A DNA stretch of 64,000 nucleotides from contig CAITOL010000157.1 in the NCBI GenBank assembly GCA_903893975.1, forward strand, positions 1-64,000, read 5' to 3'. Shown piece by piece: positions 9,160-17,913 of the stretch. Every line of letters begins with the position of its first letter. Positions within the stretch are counted from its first letter, which is position 1. This DNA is from an uncultured Rhodospirillales bacterium (lineage in GTDB: Bacteria > Pseudomonadota > Alphaproteobacteria > Acetobacterales > Acetobacteraceae). The notes under the pieces were generated by a model. The model saw only the letters and a list, made by a program, of their open reading frames with translations. It did not search any database and was not told where the DNA came from. The translations under genes were made by a program, and so were the position numbers.

Positions 9160-10104
9160 CTATTTCACCTGCCCGTCGCCATCCAGCGCCTTGGCGCCAC
9201 CGAGCAGCACATTGCCCTTCAACATTGCCTCGGTCGCGGTGCGATTGACGACCAGATATGAGCTGTAGCCACCGTCAACCGTGAAGCGGTTGTTTTCCAC
9301 CACGATCTCCGGCGTGGGCTGATCCACGCCACCCAGGCCAATTACCACCGCCCCGGTGTGGTTTTCGGACTTAGGCCCTTTTTCAATGTGGTTATCGCGC
9401 ACGATGACGGTGCCGCCGTTCGAGGCCTCGATGGCATAGCTGGACGTGCCGTCCGGGCCATCGGCGATATCGCAGCCAATGACCACCAGCCGGTGGCCGC
9501 GCGATTTGATGTGGTGGCCTTCTTTGGTGCCGTAGAATTTGCTGCGCTCGATGGTCAGCGAGGCCACGTGATTGATGTAAATTCCGTGGGCGCATGCCGC
9601 GGCGCAAACCCCGTTGCGCAGAAACTCGCTGTCACGGATCAGGATATTCGCCTCCGGCAGATCGCCGGCGAGGATACCATTTTCGTTGTTAATGAATTTG
9701 ACGTGATCGATCGTCAGATTGCCGCCTTGGGCGCGGATCCCGGCGCCATTGCGATCCGGCACCCGCGCCCGCTGCAAGGTGAGATTGCGAATGGTGATGT
9801 CCTTACCATTGGTGATCAGCAGGGCCTTGCCGGAGCAGACCTTGTCGGTCAGCACGGCCGTCGCGTCCGGGCCGGTGCCTTCGATGGTTACGTGGCTGGC
9901 CGTTACCGTGGCGCAGTCATAATACTCGCCTGCATCAATGCGCACGGTGTCACCGTCTTGCGCGGCGGCGATGGCGTCCGACGGGGCCGCGTAGGCTTTG
10001 CCCTTACCGACCTCCAGAACCTTCGCACTCGCCGGCGGAACCAGGGCGCACAGCGGCAGGGCGAGCAGGCAAAGCGTGGCGGTGAGCACGGTTGTGCGGG
10101 ACAT
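9160..10104 (-). CDS. Secreted right-handed parallel beta-helix protein
   Basis: This 314-residue protein has a signal peptide (residues 1-27, ending PPASA before KVLEV). The rest is a series of beta-helix coils in the pattern hydrophobic-x-hydrophobic-x-N/D: VTIEGTG, ITIRNLTLQ, LTIDHVKFINNENGI, ILIRDSEFLRN, LTIERSKFYG and VIVRDNHIEKG. Such proteins are usually periplasmic or extracellular polysaccharide lyases, epimerases or binding proteins. No catalytic set is evident, so no reaction is assigned. It ends 89 bases before cysK and starts just after the 143-bp repeat element. Confidence 0.82.
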   Translation of the reverse strand: MSRTTVLTATLCLLALPLCALVPPASAKVLEVGKGKAYAAPSDAIAAAQDGDTVRIDAGEYYDCATVTASHVTIEGTGPDATAVLTDKVCSGKALLITNGKDITIRNLTLQRARVPDRNGAGIRAQGGNLTIDHVKFINNENGILAGDLPEANILIRDSEFLRNGVCAAACAHGIYINHVASLTIERSKFYGTKEGHHIKSRGHRLVVIGCDIADGPDGTSSYAIEASNGGTVIVRDNHIEKGPKSENHTGAVVIGLGGVDQPTPEIVVENNRFTVDGGYSSYLVVNRTATEAMLKGNVLLGGAKALDGDGQVK

Positions 10105-10166
10105 GCTGGCTCCTGGGGTTTGGTTTACAGTTTTTAGCGCAAAGCAGAGGGGGCAGGAAGGCGAGT

Positions 10167-10309
10167 GGAAGCGCTCCTTTTTTGGAAAAAAGGAGCAAAA
10201 AACGTTTGAAACTTTGGCACCGTGCGCACCCCCCTCACCCGGGAATGTACGGCGAAGCCCAGGAATTGATAAAGTTTTTTTGGTTCTTTTTGTTCACAAA
10301 AAGAACACC
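10167..10309. repeat. Double-hairpin intergenic element, copy 1 (143 bp)
   Basis: The left hairpin is GCTCCTTTTTT paired with AAAAAAGGAGC (10173-10196, 11 bp, two-base gap), followed by AAAAAAC. The right hairpin is GTTCTTTTTGT paired with ACAAAAAGAAC (10283-10306, 11 bp), preceded by GTTTTTTT. The body between them resembles that of the copy at 37453-37595, and the outer boundaries give the same length of 143 bp. It separates priA from the beta-helix gene, both on the minus strand. A processing or termination role is likely but not shown by a classic T-tail. Confidence 0.8.
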
Positions 10310-10313
10310 TCCC

Positions 10314-12545
10314 CTACAAAAAACTCACCGGATCCACATCCACATCCACCCGCACCCCCCGCGTTGTCGGCACGGCGGCCAGCCAGTCGCGCAGCAGCGG
10401 TTGCACCGCGATATCACGCCGGGTTTTCAGCAGCAGACGCCGGCGATGCCGGCCGCGCAGGATGGCGAGCGGCGCCGGGGCGGGGCCGAGCACCATGATG
10501 CCGTCCCCCGCAGGGGCGGCGCGGCCCAAGGCACGGGCGGCGATGTCGGCGGCATCGGCTGTGTCGGCGGAGACGATCAGCGCTGCCAGGCGGCCATAGG
10601 GGGGCCAGTTGCCCGGCCGGCGCTCGGCGGCTTCGGACTGCATGAAGCGGTTGAAATCCCCGCTCAGCAGCGCCTGCATGACCTTGTGCTCCGGGCTGAA
10701 GGTTTGCAGCAGCACGCGGCCGGGGGCTTCCGCCCGCCCGGCGCGGCCGGCGACCTGGTGCAGCAGTTGCACGGTGCGTTCGGCGGCGCGCAAATCGCCG
10801 CCGCCGAGGCCGAGATCGGCATCCACCACCCCGACCAAAGTGAGGTGCGGAAAATGCCAGCCTTTGGCGACGATCTGGGTGCCGATGATCAGATCCACCA
10901 CACGGTCGGAAATCTGGTTGGCGGCCTGGGCGGCTGCGTCTGGGCCGATCAGCGTGTCGCTGGCCATGACCAGCAGGCGGGCATCGGGGAAGAGCGCGGC
11001 GGCTTCTTCGGTGACGCGCTCTACCCCGGGGCCGATCGGGGTGAGGCTGTTGACGGCGCTGCATTCCGGGCAGACCGACGGGATCGGCACCGAATGGCCG
11101 CAATGGTGGCATTGCAGCACCCGGCGGGCGCGATGTTCCACCAGCCAGGCGGTGCAATGCGGGCATTGCATCCGGTGGCCACAGGCACGGCAGAGCGTGA
11201 GCGGCGCGTAGCCACGGCGGTTGAGGAACAGCATCGCCTGTTCGCCGCGCGCCAACGTGTCGGTGATGGCGGCCACCAATGGCGGGGCGATGAAGCGGCC
11301 GCGCTCGGGCGGGGTGATCCGTAGGTCGATCAGGGCGATTTCCGGCAGTTCCGCGCCACCGTGGCGGCGTGGCAGATGGACCCGGCGATAGCGCCCGGCC
11401 TCCACATTGGCCAGGGTTTCCAGGCTAGGGGTGGCGGAGGCCAGCACCGCGGCGGCGTTGCATAGGCGGGCGCGGACGATGGCCATGTCGCGGGCGTGGT
11501 AGACCACGCCATCTTCCTGTTTGAAGGCGGTCTCGTGCTCCTCATCCACCACCACCAGCCCCAAGGCGGGAAAGGGCAGAAACAGCGCGGAACGGGCGCC
11601 GACCACCACCGGGGCCTGCCCGGCCGCCACCGCGCGCCAGGTGAGGCGGCGGGTGCGTGGGGTGAGGTCGGAGTGCCAGATGGCTGGGGCGACGCCGAAG
11701 CGTTTTTCAAAGCGCTCCAGCCATTGCGAGGACAGGGCGATTTCCGGCAGCAGCACCAAGGCCTGGCGACCGTGCCGCAATGCCTCGGCGATGGCTTCCA
11801 GATAGACCTCGGTTTTGCCGGAGCCGGTGACGCCTTCGAGCAAGGTCACGGAAAATTCATCGGCCTGCACCGCCGCGCGCAACGCCTGGGCGCCGGCTTG
11901 CTGGTCTGGTGACAAGGTGGGGCCGGGATGTTCAGGGTTCGGCGCGATGAAGGGCGGGGCGGCGGCCAGCGTGACCGGCACCAGCCACCCGGCATCGGCC
12001 ATGCCGCGCACCACGCCGGCGGAGACTTCGCTTGCGGCGAGCAGGGCGCTGCCGCTGAGCGGCCCGTTGGCGAGTGCGGCCAGCGCCCGCCGCCGCGCCT
12101 CGGTCAGCCGCAGTTCCGGCAGCGGGTCGGCCAGTTGCCAGCCGGTCAGCGGGCGCTCGGCGGTAACGGCCGTGGCGCGCAGGGCCATCGGCAGCACATC
12201 CCCCGGCAGCGCCAGGGTGTAGGCGGCAATCCAGTCCACCAGGCGGCGGATATCCGGGCGCATGGGCGGGACATCGAGCAGGCCGGCAATCGGGCGCAAG
12301 CGATTGTCGCCCACGCTGCCATCGGCGGGGCCATCCCAGACCACGCCCACTTCTTCCCGCCGGTTGAGCGGCACCAGCACCACGTCGCCCGGCTGCGGGT
12401 TCATCCCGGCGGGCACCCGATAGTCGAACGGCCCGGCGAATGGGAATGGCAGCAGCACCGGCACCCGCGCGGCGGCGCCTTGCGGCAGGATGTCCCCCTG
12501 CGCGGCGGCGTTGCGGTTGGGGTGCTTTCGGCGTGGGGCGAACAT
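10314..12545 (-). CDS. priA: Primosomal protein N' (replication restart helicase)
   Basis: This 743-residue helicase reloads the replisome at stalled forks. The N-terminal DNA-binding domain covers about 25-130. Walker A GVTGSGKT is at 238-245 and the Walker B DEEH box at 334-337. The zinc-binding insert has paired cysteines ([13 protein letters not shown], then [17 protein letters not shown]) at about 440-480. The motif V/VI region is [15 protein letters not shown]. Length is normal. The start at 12545 gives a short basic leader. It is divergent from fsa, in the alphaproteobacterial priA/transaldolase/xerC neighbourhood. The stop lies 5 bases from the repeat element, so the element is in its 3' end. 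Confidence 0.95.
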   Translation of the reverse strand: MFAPRRKHPNRNAAAQGDILPQGAAARVPVLLPFPFAGPFDYRVPAGMNPQPGDVVLVPLNRREEVGVVWDGPADGSVGDNRLRPIAGLLDVPPMRPDIRRLVDWIAAYTLALPGDVLPMALRATAVTAERPLTGWQLADPLPELRLTEARRRALAALANGPLSGSALLAASEVSAGVVRGMADAGWLVPVTLAAAPPFIAPNPEHPGPTLSPDQQAGAQALRAAVQADEFSVTLLEGVTGSGKTEVYLEAIAEALRHGRQALVLLPEIALSSQWLERFEKRFGVAPAIWHSDLTPRTRRLTWRAVAAGQAPVVVGARSALFLPFPALGLVVVDEEHETAFKQEDGVVYHARDMAIVRARLCNAAAVLASATPSLETLANVEAGRYRRVHLPRRHGGAELPEIALIDLRITPPERGRFIAPPLVAAITDTLARGEQAMLFLNRRGYAPLTLCRACGHRMQCPHCTAWLVEHRARRVLQCHHCGHSVPIPSVCPECSAVNSLTPIGPGVERVTEEAAALFPDARLLVMASDTLIGPDAAAQAANQISDRVVDLIIGTQIVAKGWHFPHLTLVGVVDADLGLGGGDLRAAERTVQLLHQVAGRAGRAEAPGRVLLQTFSPEHKVMQALLSGDFNRFMQSEAAERRPGNWPPYGRLAALIVSADTADAADIAARALGRAAPAGDGIMVLGPAPAPLAILRGRHRRRLLLKTRRDIAVQPLLRDWLAAVPTTRGVRVDVDVDPVSFL

Positions 12546-12620
12546 AGGCTATGACTTGCCTGAACTGGCGCGCTGAGGCGAGCGCCTTCTCCACAGCCCA
12601 ACTCATCAAGGACCGCTCGG

Positions 12621-13277
12621 ATGAAATTCTTTGTCGATACCGCTGACACCGCCGAGATCAAGGCGCTTGCCGCCTCCGGCCTGGTCGATGGGGTGACCAC
12701 CAACCCGAGCCTGATCGCCAAGTCTGGCCGCAACATTCTGGAGGTTGTGGCCGAAATCTGCGCCATCGTACCGGGGCCGGTCAGCGCCGAAGTGGCGGCG
12801 ACGGAGTATGAGGGCATGATGCGGGAAGCTGCGGTGCTGCGGAAGATCGCGAGCAATGTGTGCGTGAAGCTGCCGCTGACGCCGGACGGGTTGCGGGCGT
12901 GCAAAACGCTGAACGGCGAAGGCGTGATGACCAATGTGACGCTGTGCTTTTCCGCCGCGCAGGCGCTGCTGGCGGCCAAGGCCGGTGCGACGTTCATTTC
13001 GCCCTTCGTCGGCCGGTTGGACGATATCGGCCAGGACGGCATGGAACTGATCGCCGACATCGTGACGATCTACGACAACTACCCGAATTTCGAGACCGAA
13101 GTGCTGGTCGCCTCCGTCCGCCATCCGATCCACATCGTCGAAGCCGCCAAGCTCGGGGCGCATGTCGCCACCCTGCCGCCGAACGTGCTGCGGATGCTGT
13201 ATGCGCATCCGCTGACCGACAAGGGCCTGGCCGGATTTCTGAAGGATTGGGCGGCGACCGGCCAAAGCATCGCCTGA
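12621..13277 (+). CDS. fsa: Transaldolase of the small (fructose-6-phosphate aldolase) type
   Basis: This 218-residue cytosolic class I aldolase has its Schiff-base lysine at Lys83 in VKLPLT. It also carries the family motifs [11 protein letters not shown] (26-36), [19 protein letters not shown] and [10 protein letters not shown]. The size matches the TalC/MipB/FSA subfamily, whose members act either as transaldolase in the pentose-phosphate pathway or as fructose-6-phosphate aldolase. Sequence alone does not decide which. It is followed 4 bases later by xerC, so the two are probably co-transcribed. Confidence 0.92.
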   Translation: MKFFVDTADTAEIKALAASGLVDGVTTNPSLIAKSGRNILEVVAEICAIVPGPVSAEVAATEYEGMMREAAVLRKIASNVCVKLPLTPDGLRACKTLNGEGVMTNVTLCFSAAQALLAAKAGATFISPFVGRLDDIGQDGMELIADIVTIYDNYPNFETEVLVASVRHPIHIVEAAKLGAHVATLPPNVLRMLYAHPLTDKGLAGFLKDWAATGQSIA

Positions 13278-13281
13278 TGGC

Positions 13282-14211
13282 ATGACGGCCGAGGAAGCGC
13301 GGGCGGCGTTTCTCGCCTGGCTGGCGAATGAGCGGCGGTCCTCGCCGCTCACCATCGCGGCTTACGGCCGGGACGTGCAGGCGTTTTTGCTGTTTCTGAG
13401 CCGCCATTTGGGCGGCGAGCCGGACCTGGCCGCGTTGGCTGGGTTGCGGGTGGCGGATTTGCGGTCCTGGCTGGCGGATGAGGCGTCGCCACGGGACCCG
13501 CACCGGGCGGGCGTGGGCAATGCGACCCGCGCCCGGCATTTGTCGGCGGTGCGGAGTTTCTTCAAATTTCTCGCCCGCCGCCTGGGCGTCAGCAATCCGC
13601 AACTGGCGCTGCTGACCACGCCGAAGGCGGCCAAGCCGCTGCCGCGCGCGTTGAGCCCGGCGCAGGCGCGCGATGTGGCGGAAAATATCACCGGGGCGAC
13701 CGATAATCCGACGCTGCACGCCCGTGATGTTGCCTTGTTCAGCCTGCTTTATGGCAGCGGGCTGCGCATATCCGAGGCACTGGCGTTGAATGTGGCCGAG
13801 GCGCCGCTACCCGGGCGGGAGGACATGCTGCGCGTGCTGGGCAAAGGCGGGAAGACGCGAATCGTGCCGGTATTGCCGGCGGTGCGCGAGGCGGTGGCGG
13901 CTTGGCTGGCCGAGCATCCGGACCGCCGGCCACGGGCGCCGCTGTTTGTTGGCGCGCGTGGTGAACGGCTAAACGCCGGGGTGGCGCAGCGGACCATGCG
14001 CGATTATCGCCGTCTCGCCGGGCTGCCAGAACACGCCACGCCACATGCGCTGCGCCACTCCTTCGCCACGCATTTGCTGGTGGGTGGGGCGGATTTGCGG
14101 GCGATTCAAGACCTGCTCGGCCATGCCAGCCTGTCCACCACGCAGCGCTACACCCATGTTGATACCGCAGGGCTGATGGAGGTTTGGCGGCGCAGCCATC
14201 CGCGCGGCTGA
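13282..14211 (+). CDS. xerC: Tyrosine recombinase XerC
   Basis: This 309-residue site-specific recombinase resolves chromosome dimers at dif during division. It has an N-terminal SAM-like core-binding domain (about 5-100). The full catalytic set is present: Arg162 (GSGLRISEAL), Lys191 (GKGGKTR), His255 and Arg258 (HALRHSFATHLL), His281 (LLGHASLSTTQ) and Tyr290 (RYTHVD). Position directly after fsa and near priA is typical for XerC in alphaproteobacteria, whereas XerD usually sits elsewhere. No phage or integron genes are nearby, so a housekeeping role is favoured. Confidence 0.93.
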   Translation: MTAEEARAAFLAWLANERRSSPLTIAAYGRDVQAFLLFLSRHLGGEPDLAALAGLRVADLRSWLADEASPRDPHRAGVGNATRARHLSAVRSFFKFLARRLGVSNPQLALLTTPKAAKPLPRALSPAQARDVAENITGATDNPTLHARDVALFSLLYGSGLRISEALALNVAEAPLPGREDMLRVLGKGGKTRIVPVLPAVREAVAAWLAEHPDRRPRAPLFVGARGERLNAGVAQRTMRDYRRLAGLPEHATPHALRHSFATHLLVGGADLRAIQDLLGHASLSTTQRYTHVDTAGLMEVWRRSHPRG

Positions 14212-14231
14212 TGCCGTTGGCATCGGCACGA

Positions 14232-14261
14232 TTGACAATTTTGTCATCCCGTGGCGATACC
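14232..14261 (+). promoter_or_regulatory. Candidate promoter of the fab cluster with overlapping palindrome
   Basis: TTGACA (14232-14237) lies 18 bases before GATACC (14256-14261), 48 bases ahead of the fabD start. The -35 is part of a palindrome, TGACAA-TT-TTGTCA (14233-14246), which could be an operator for a fatty-acid-responsive repressor. The -35 is a consensus match. The -10 matches only at its central ATA. Confidence 0.45.
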
Positions 14262-14308
14262 GCCGCCACTTTGTTGCCGGTTTTCGCCTTCCGACCAGGA
14301 CAAACATC

Positions 14309-15268
14309 ATGCCCGTGCACGCATTCATTTTCCCCGGCCAAGGCAGCCAAGCGCCCGGTATGGGGCGCGACCTTGCCGCCGCCTTCGCCGCCGCGCGCGA
14401 AGTGTTCGAGGAGGTTGACGAAACCCTCCAGCAAAAGCTGTCCAAGCTGATGTTCGAAGGCCCTTCGGACGAGCTGACGCTGACCGAGAACGCGCAACCC
14501 GCGTTGATGGCCCACTCGCTCGCCGTGCTGCGGGTGTTGGAGCGCGAAGGCGGCTTTAAGCTGGCCGACCGCGCGGTGGTGGTCGCCGGGCACTCATTGG
14601 GCGAATATTCCGCCCTTGCTGCTGCTGGCAGCTTTACCGCCGCCGGCGCCGCGCGGCTGCTGCGGCTGCGCGGACAGTCGATGCAAAAAGCCGTTGCGCC
14701 GGGCGCCGGGGCGATGGCCGCCCTGTTGGGGGCAGAAATGGCGTTGGCGTTGGAAATCTGTGCCGAGGCAGCGCTGGCGCCGGATGGCAGCCGCGAAGTG
14801 GTGGAAGCGGCCAACGACAATGGCGGCGGCCAGGTGGTGATTTCCGGCCATACGGCGGCGATTGAGCGGGCGCTGGAGATTGCCAAGACCAAAGGCATTC
14901 GCCGCGCCATGAAGCTGCCGGTGTCCGCCCCGTTCCATTGCGCGTTGATGGCCCCGGCGGCCGAGGCGATGGAGGCCGCGCTGCGCCTGGCGCCGCCGTT
15001 GGCGCCGCTGGTGCCGTTGGTGGCCAATGTGTCGGCGCAAAAGGAAACCGACCCGGCGGAGATTGCGCGCCTGCTGGTCGCCCAGGTGACGGCGACCGTG
15101 CGGTGGCGGGAGAGCATGCAGGCGATGGCGGGCCTCGGCGTGGACAGCTTCATCGAACTTGGCTCGGGCAAGGTGCTCGGTGGCCTGGTGAAGCGCATCC
15201 TGCCCGACGCCACGGCGGCGTCCGCCGGCACACCGGCGGAAATCGAGGCGTTGCTGAAGCTCCTCTAG
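14309..15268 (+). CDS. fabD: Malonyl-CoA:ACP transacylase
   Basis: This 319-residue enzyme loads malonate onto acyl carrier protein for fatty-acid synthesis. The N-terminal FPGQGSQAPGMG (8-19) and the nucleophile Ser96 in GHSLGEYSAL are clear. The catalytic His lies in PVSAPFHCALM at about residue 209, and the ending helix carries VDSFIELGSGKVLGGLVKRI. It opens the cluster fabD-fabG-acpP-fabF-mltG. A double-hairpin repeat element sits between it and fabG, which may partly separate fabD from the rest of the operon. Confidence 0.95.
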   Translation: MPVHAFIFPGQGSQAPGMGRDLAAAFAAAREVFEEVDETLQQKLSKLMFEGPSDELTLTENAQPALMAHSLAVLRVLEREGGFKLADRAVVVAGHSLGEYSALAAAGSFTAAGAARLLRLRGQSMQKAVAPGAGAMAALLGAEMALALEICAEAALAPDGSREVVEAANDNGGGQVVISGHTAAIERALEIAKTKGIRRAMKLPVSAPFHCALMAPAAEAMEAALRLAPPLAPLVPLVANVSAQKETDPAEIARLLVAQVTATVRWRESMQAMAGLGVDSFIELGSGKVLGGLVKRILPDATAASAGTPAEIEALLKLL

Positions 15269-15276
15269 GAGGGGAC

Positions 15277-15344
15277 GTTTTTGGTTCTTTTTTGCAAAAA
15301 GAACGCCTCACCAAGCGCTTCTTTTTGAAAAAAGAAGCAAAAAC
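15277..15344. repeat. Double-hairpin intergenic element, copy 2 (compact form, 68 bp)
   Basis: Hairpin one is GTTCTTTTT paired with AAAAAGAAC (15284-15304). Hairpin two is GCTTCTTTTT paired with AAAAAGAAGC (15317-15338). Both resemble those of the 143-bp copies but here are only 12 bases apart and in swapped order. The unit begins GTTTTT and ends AAAAAC, so its ends are also inverted. It fills the fabD-fabG gap and could act as an attenuator within the operon. Confidence 0.75.
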
Positions 15345-15374
15345 TTTTCGTCGTTAAGGGCGGGGGCGCGCGGC

Positions 15375-16109
15375 ATGTTTCGTCTGGATGGGAAAATTGC
15401 GCTGGTAACAGGCGCTTCGGGCGGCATCGGGGCGGCGATTGCGCGGTCGCTGCATGCGCAGGGCGCGGTGGTGGCGCTGTCCGGCACGCGGCGGGATACG
15501 TTGCAGGCGCTGGCCGATGAACTTGGCACAAACGCGCATGTCTGCCCCGCCGATTTGCGTGACCCGGCGGCGCCGGATGCACTTGTGGCGGCGGTGGAGG
15601 CGATCGGGCCGCTGGCCATTCTGGTCAACAATGCCGGCTTCACCCGCGACATGCTGGCGTTGCGCATGAAGGACGAGGATTGGCAGGCGGTGATCGATGT
15701 GGATCTGACCGCACCGTTCCGCCTGTGCCGCGCCGCGATCAAGGTGATGCTGCGCCGGCGCGCCGGGCGGATTATTGGGATTTCCTCGATCGTCGGCGCC
15801 ACCGGTAACCCCGGCCAAGCCAACTATGTGGCTGCAAAGGCTGGCATGGTGGGCATGACCAAGGCATTGGCGCAGGAAGTGGCATCGCGCGGGGTGACGG
15901 TGAATGCGGTCGCTCCTGGCTTTATCGACACGCCGATGACCGAAGCGCTGAACGAGGCGCAGAAGGCCAAGTTGATGGAGGGCATCCCGCTCGGCCGCAT
16001 GGGCAGCCCGGACGATATTGCGGCGGCGGTGGTGTATCTGGCCAGCGATGAAGCGGGCTGGGTGACCGGGGCGACGTTGCATGTGAATGGTGGAATGGCG
16101 ATGCTGTAG
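15375..16109 (+). CDS. fabG: 3-oxoacyl-ACP reductase
   Basis: This 244-residue NADPH-dependent short-chain reductase acts on beta-ketoacyl-ACP in fatty-acid elongation. The cofactor loop TGASGGIG is at 12-19 and NNAG at 85-88. The catalytic residues are Ser138 (GISSIVG), Tyr151 and Lys155 (YVAAK). The FabG-type C-terminus ASDEAGWVTGATLHVNGGM is complete. Neighbours fabD, acpP and fabF fix the role among SDR paralogues. Confidence 0.95.
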   Translation: MFRLDGKIALVTGASGGIGAAIARSLHAQGAVVALSGTRRDTLQALADELGTNAHVCPADLRDPAAPDALVAAVEAIGPLAILVNNAGFTRDMLALRMKDEDWQAVIDVDLTAPFRLCRAAIKVMLRRRAGRIIGISSIVGATGNPGQANYVAAKAGMVGMTKALAQEVASRGVTVNAVAPGFIDTPMTEALNEAQKAKLMEGIPLGRMGSPDDIAAAVVYLASDEAGWVTGATLHVNGGMAML

Positions 16110-16307
16110 ACCGCCGCACCGCCGCCCTTGCGTCTGTAAGGTTGGCGAATGCACGGAAACCATGATAAACGCCGCGCGCCCTCGCAAGGTGCGGCTCATG
16201 ATGAGCTCCCGGCGTGGACTTGAGCCGAATCGGCAGCTTTACGCTAGCTTCCGACGGCTTGAACAAGAATGAACCATCAATGCCTCAGGGCAGGAGCAGT
16301 TAGACCG

Positions 16308-16547
16308 ATGACCGATATCGCCGCACAGGTGAAAAAGATCGTGATCGAACACCTCGGCGTCGAGGAATCGAAGGTGACCGATACCGCCTCGTTCATCGAT
16401 GATCTGGGTGCCGACAGCCTCGACACCGTCGAACTCGTGATGGCCTTCGAGGAAGCCTTTGGGGTGGAAATCCCGGAAGACGCGGCCGAAAAGATCAGCA
16501 CCGTCAACGACGCGATTGATTACATCACCAAGCAGAAAGCGGCCTGA
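16308..16547 (+). CDS. acpP: Acyl carrier protein
   Basis: This 79-residue acidic carrier protein holds the growing acyl chain on phosphopantetheine attached to Ser37 in [13 protein letters not shown]. Length and sequence are those of alphaproteobacterial AcpP. The ATG at 16308 follows AGGAG by 11 bases. An in-frame ATG 39 bases earlier would add residues foreign to the family. A 198-base gap separates it from fabG. TTGAGC-N17-GCTAGC within that gap is a weak candidate for a private promoter, as acpP often needs higher expression than its neighbours. Confidence 0.96.
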   Translation: MTDIAAQVKKIVIEHLGVEESKVTDTASFIDDLGADSLDTVELVMAFEEAFGVEIPEDAAEKISTVNDAIDYITKQKAA

Positions 16548-16643
16548 TCCGAACGGCCCGCTGACCTTGAAAACGGGCGGCGGGCCGGTCCGCGACTGGC
16601 CGAACAACGAACGCGTACACTGATCGAGCGAAGGATGGCAGCA

Positions 16644-17906
16644 ATGCGGCGCGTGGTAGTAACGGGCATGGGCATTGCCTGCCCGCTTGGGCTTGGTGTG
16701 GAAAATGTTTGGGCGCGCCTGCTGAAAGGCGAGTCCGGCATCGGGAAAATTACGGCTTTCGATGTGCTGGACCTGCCAGCCAGCATCGCCGGGCAGATCC
16801 CACGGGGCCCGAAGGCCGAGGGCAAGCTCGATCTCGCCGAATGGATCCCGGTCAAAGACCAGAAGAAAATGGATCCGTTCATCCAATACGCCCTGGTCGC
16901 TGCGATCGAGGCGGTGGAAGATTCCGGCTGGATGCCGACCGAGGAGGAAGATCGCTGCGCCACTGGCGTGATGATCGGGTCCGGTATCGGCGGCCTGGAA
17001 GCCATCTACGATGCCGCCAAATTGGTGCATGAGGGGAAGACCCGGCGTTTGTCGCCGTTCTTCATCCCCTCCGCACTGATCAATCTGGCGTCTGGCCATG
17101 TGTCGATCAAATACGGCTTCAAAGGCCCGAACCATGCCGTGGTGACTGCCTGCGCCACCGGTGTGCACGCCATTGGCGATGCGGCGCGGTTGATCAGCTT
17201 CGGCGATGCCGATGTGATGGTGGCTGGCGGGGCCGAATCGGCGGTGAACTATCTCGGTATTGCCGGGTTCTGCGCCGCCCGCGCGCTGTCCACCGGCTTT
17301 AATGACCGGCCGACCGAAGGCTCCCGCCCCTGGGACAAGGATCGCGATGGCTTCGTGATGGGGGAAGGCGCCGGCATCGTGGTGCTGGAAGAATACGAAC
17401 ACGCCAAGGCCCGTGGCGCGAAGATTTACGGCGAAGTCAGCGGTTACGGCATGTCCGGCGATGCGCATCACATCACCGCCCCGGCGGAAGGCCATGAAGG
17501 TGCGTTCCGTGCCATGAAGGCGGCGTTGCGCAATGGCGGCGTGACCATCGACCAGATTGGCTACGTGAACGCGCACGGCACCTCCACCCCGCTCGGCGAC
17601 GATCTGGAGTTGGAAGCGGTGGAGCGTTTGTTCGGCGATCACGGCAAGAACGTTGCTATGTCGTCCACCAAATCGGCCACCGGGCATTTGCTGGGCGCGG
17701 CTGGGGCGATTGAGGCGATTTTCTCCATCCTCGCCGTGCGCGACAATGTTGCCCCGCCGACGCTCAACCTGCATTCGCCCAGCCGGGACAGCGTGATCGA
17801 CCGGGTGGCGCTGGCCGCGCAGCCGCGCAAGATCGATATGGCGCTGTCCAACAGTTTCGGCTTTGGCGGCACCAACGCCTCGATCATCTTCAAGCGGGCG
17901 AGCTGA
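16644..17906 (+). CDS. fabF: 3-oxoacyl-ACP synthase II
   Basis: This 420-residue condensing enzyme elongates acyl-ACP with malonyl-ACP. The active-site Cys170 is in VVTACATGVHAIGDAA. The two histidines are in VNAHGTSTPLGD and SATGHLLGAAGA, with the conserved Lys in SSTKSATGH. The second of two in-frame ATGs (16644) is chosen because AAGGA ends 8 bases before it, while the first ATG (16635) overlaps that site. It is followed 7 bases later by mltG, as in many proteobacteria. Confidence 0.95.
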   Translation: MRRVVVTGMGIACPLGLGVENVWARLLKGESGIGKITAFDVLDLPASIAGQIPRGPKAEGKLDLAEWIPVKDQKKMDPFIQYALVAAIEAVEDSGWMPTEEEDRCATGVMIGSGIGGLEAIYDAAKLVHEGKTRRLSPFFIPSALINLASGHVSIKYGFKGPNHAVVTACATGVHAIGDAARLISFGDADVMVAGGAESAVNYLGIAGFCAARALSTGFNDRPTEGSRPWDKDRDGFVMGEGAGIVVLEEYEHAKARGAKIYGEVSGYGMSGDAHHITAPAEGHEGAFRAMKAALRNGGVTIDQIGYVNAHGTSTPLGDDLELEAVERLFGDHGKNVAMSSTKSATGHLLGAAGAIEAIFSILAVRDNVAPPTLNLHSPSRDSVIDRVALAAQPRKIDMALSNSFGFGGTNASIIFKRAS

Positions 17907-17913
17907 TCCTGAC

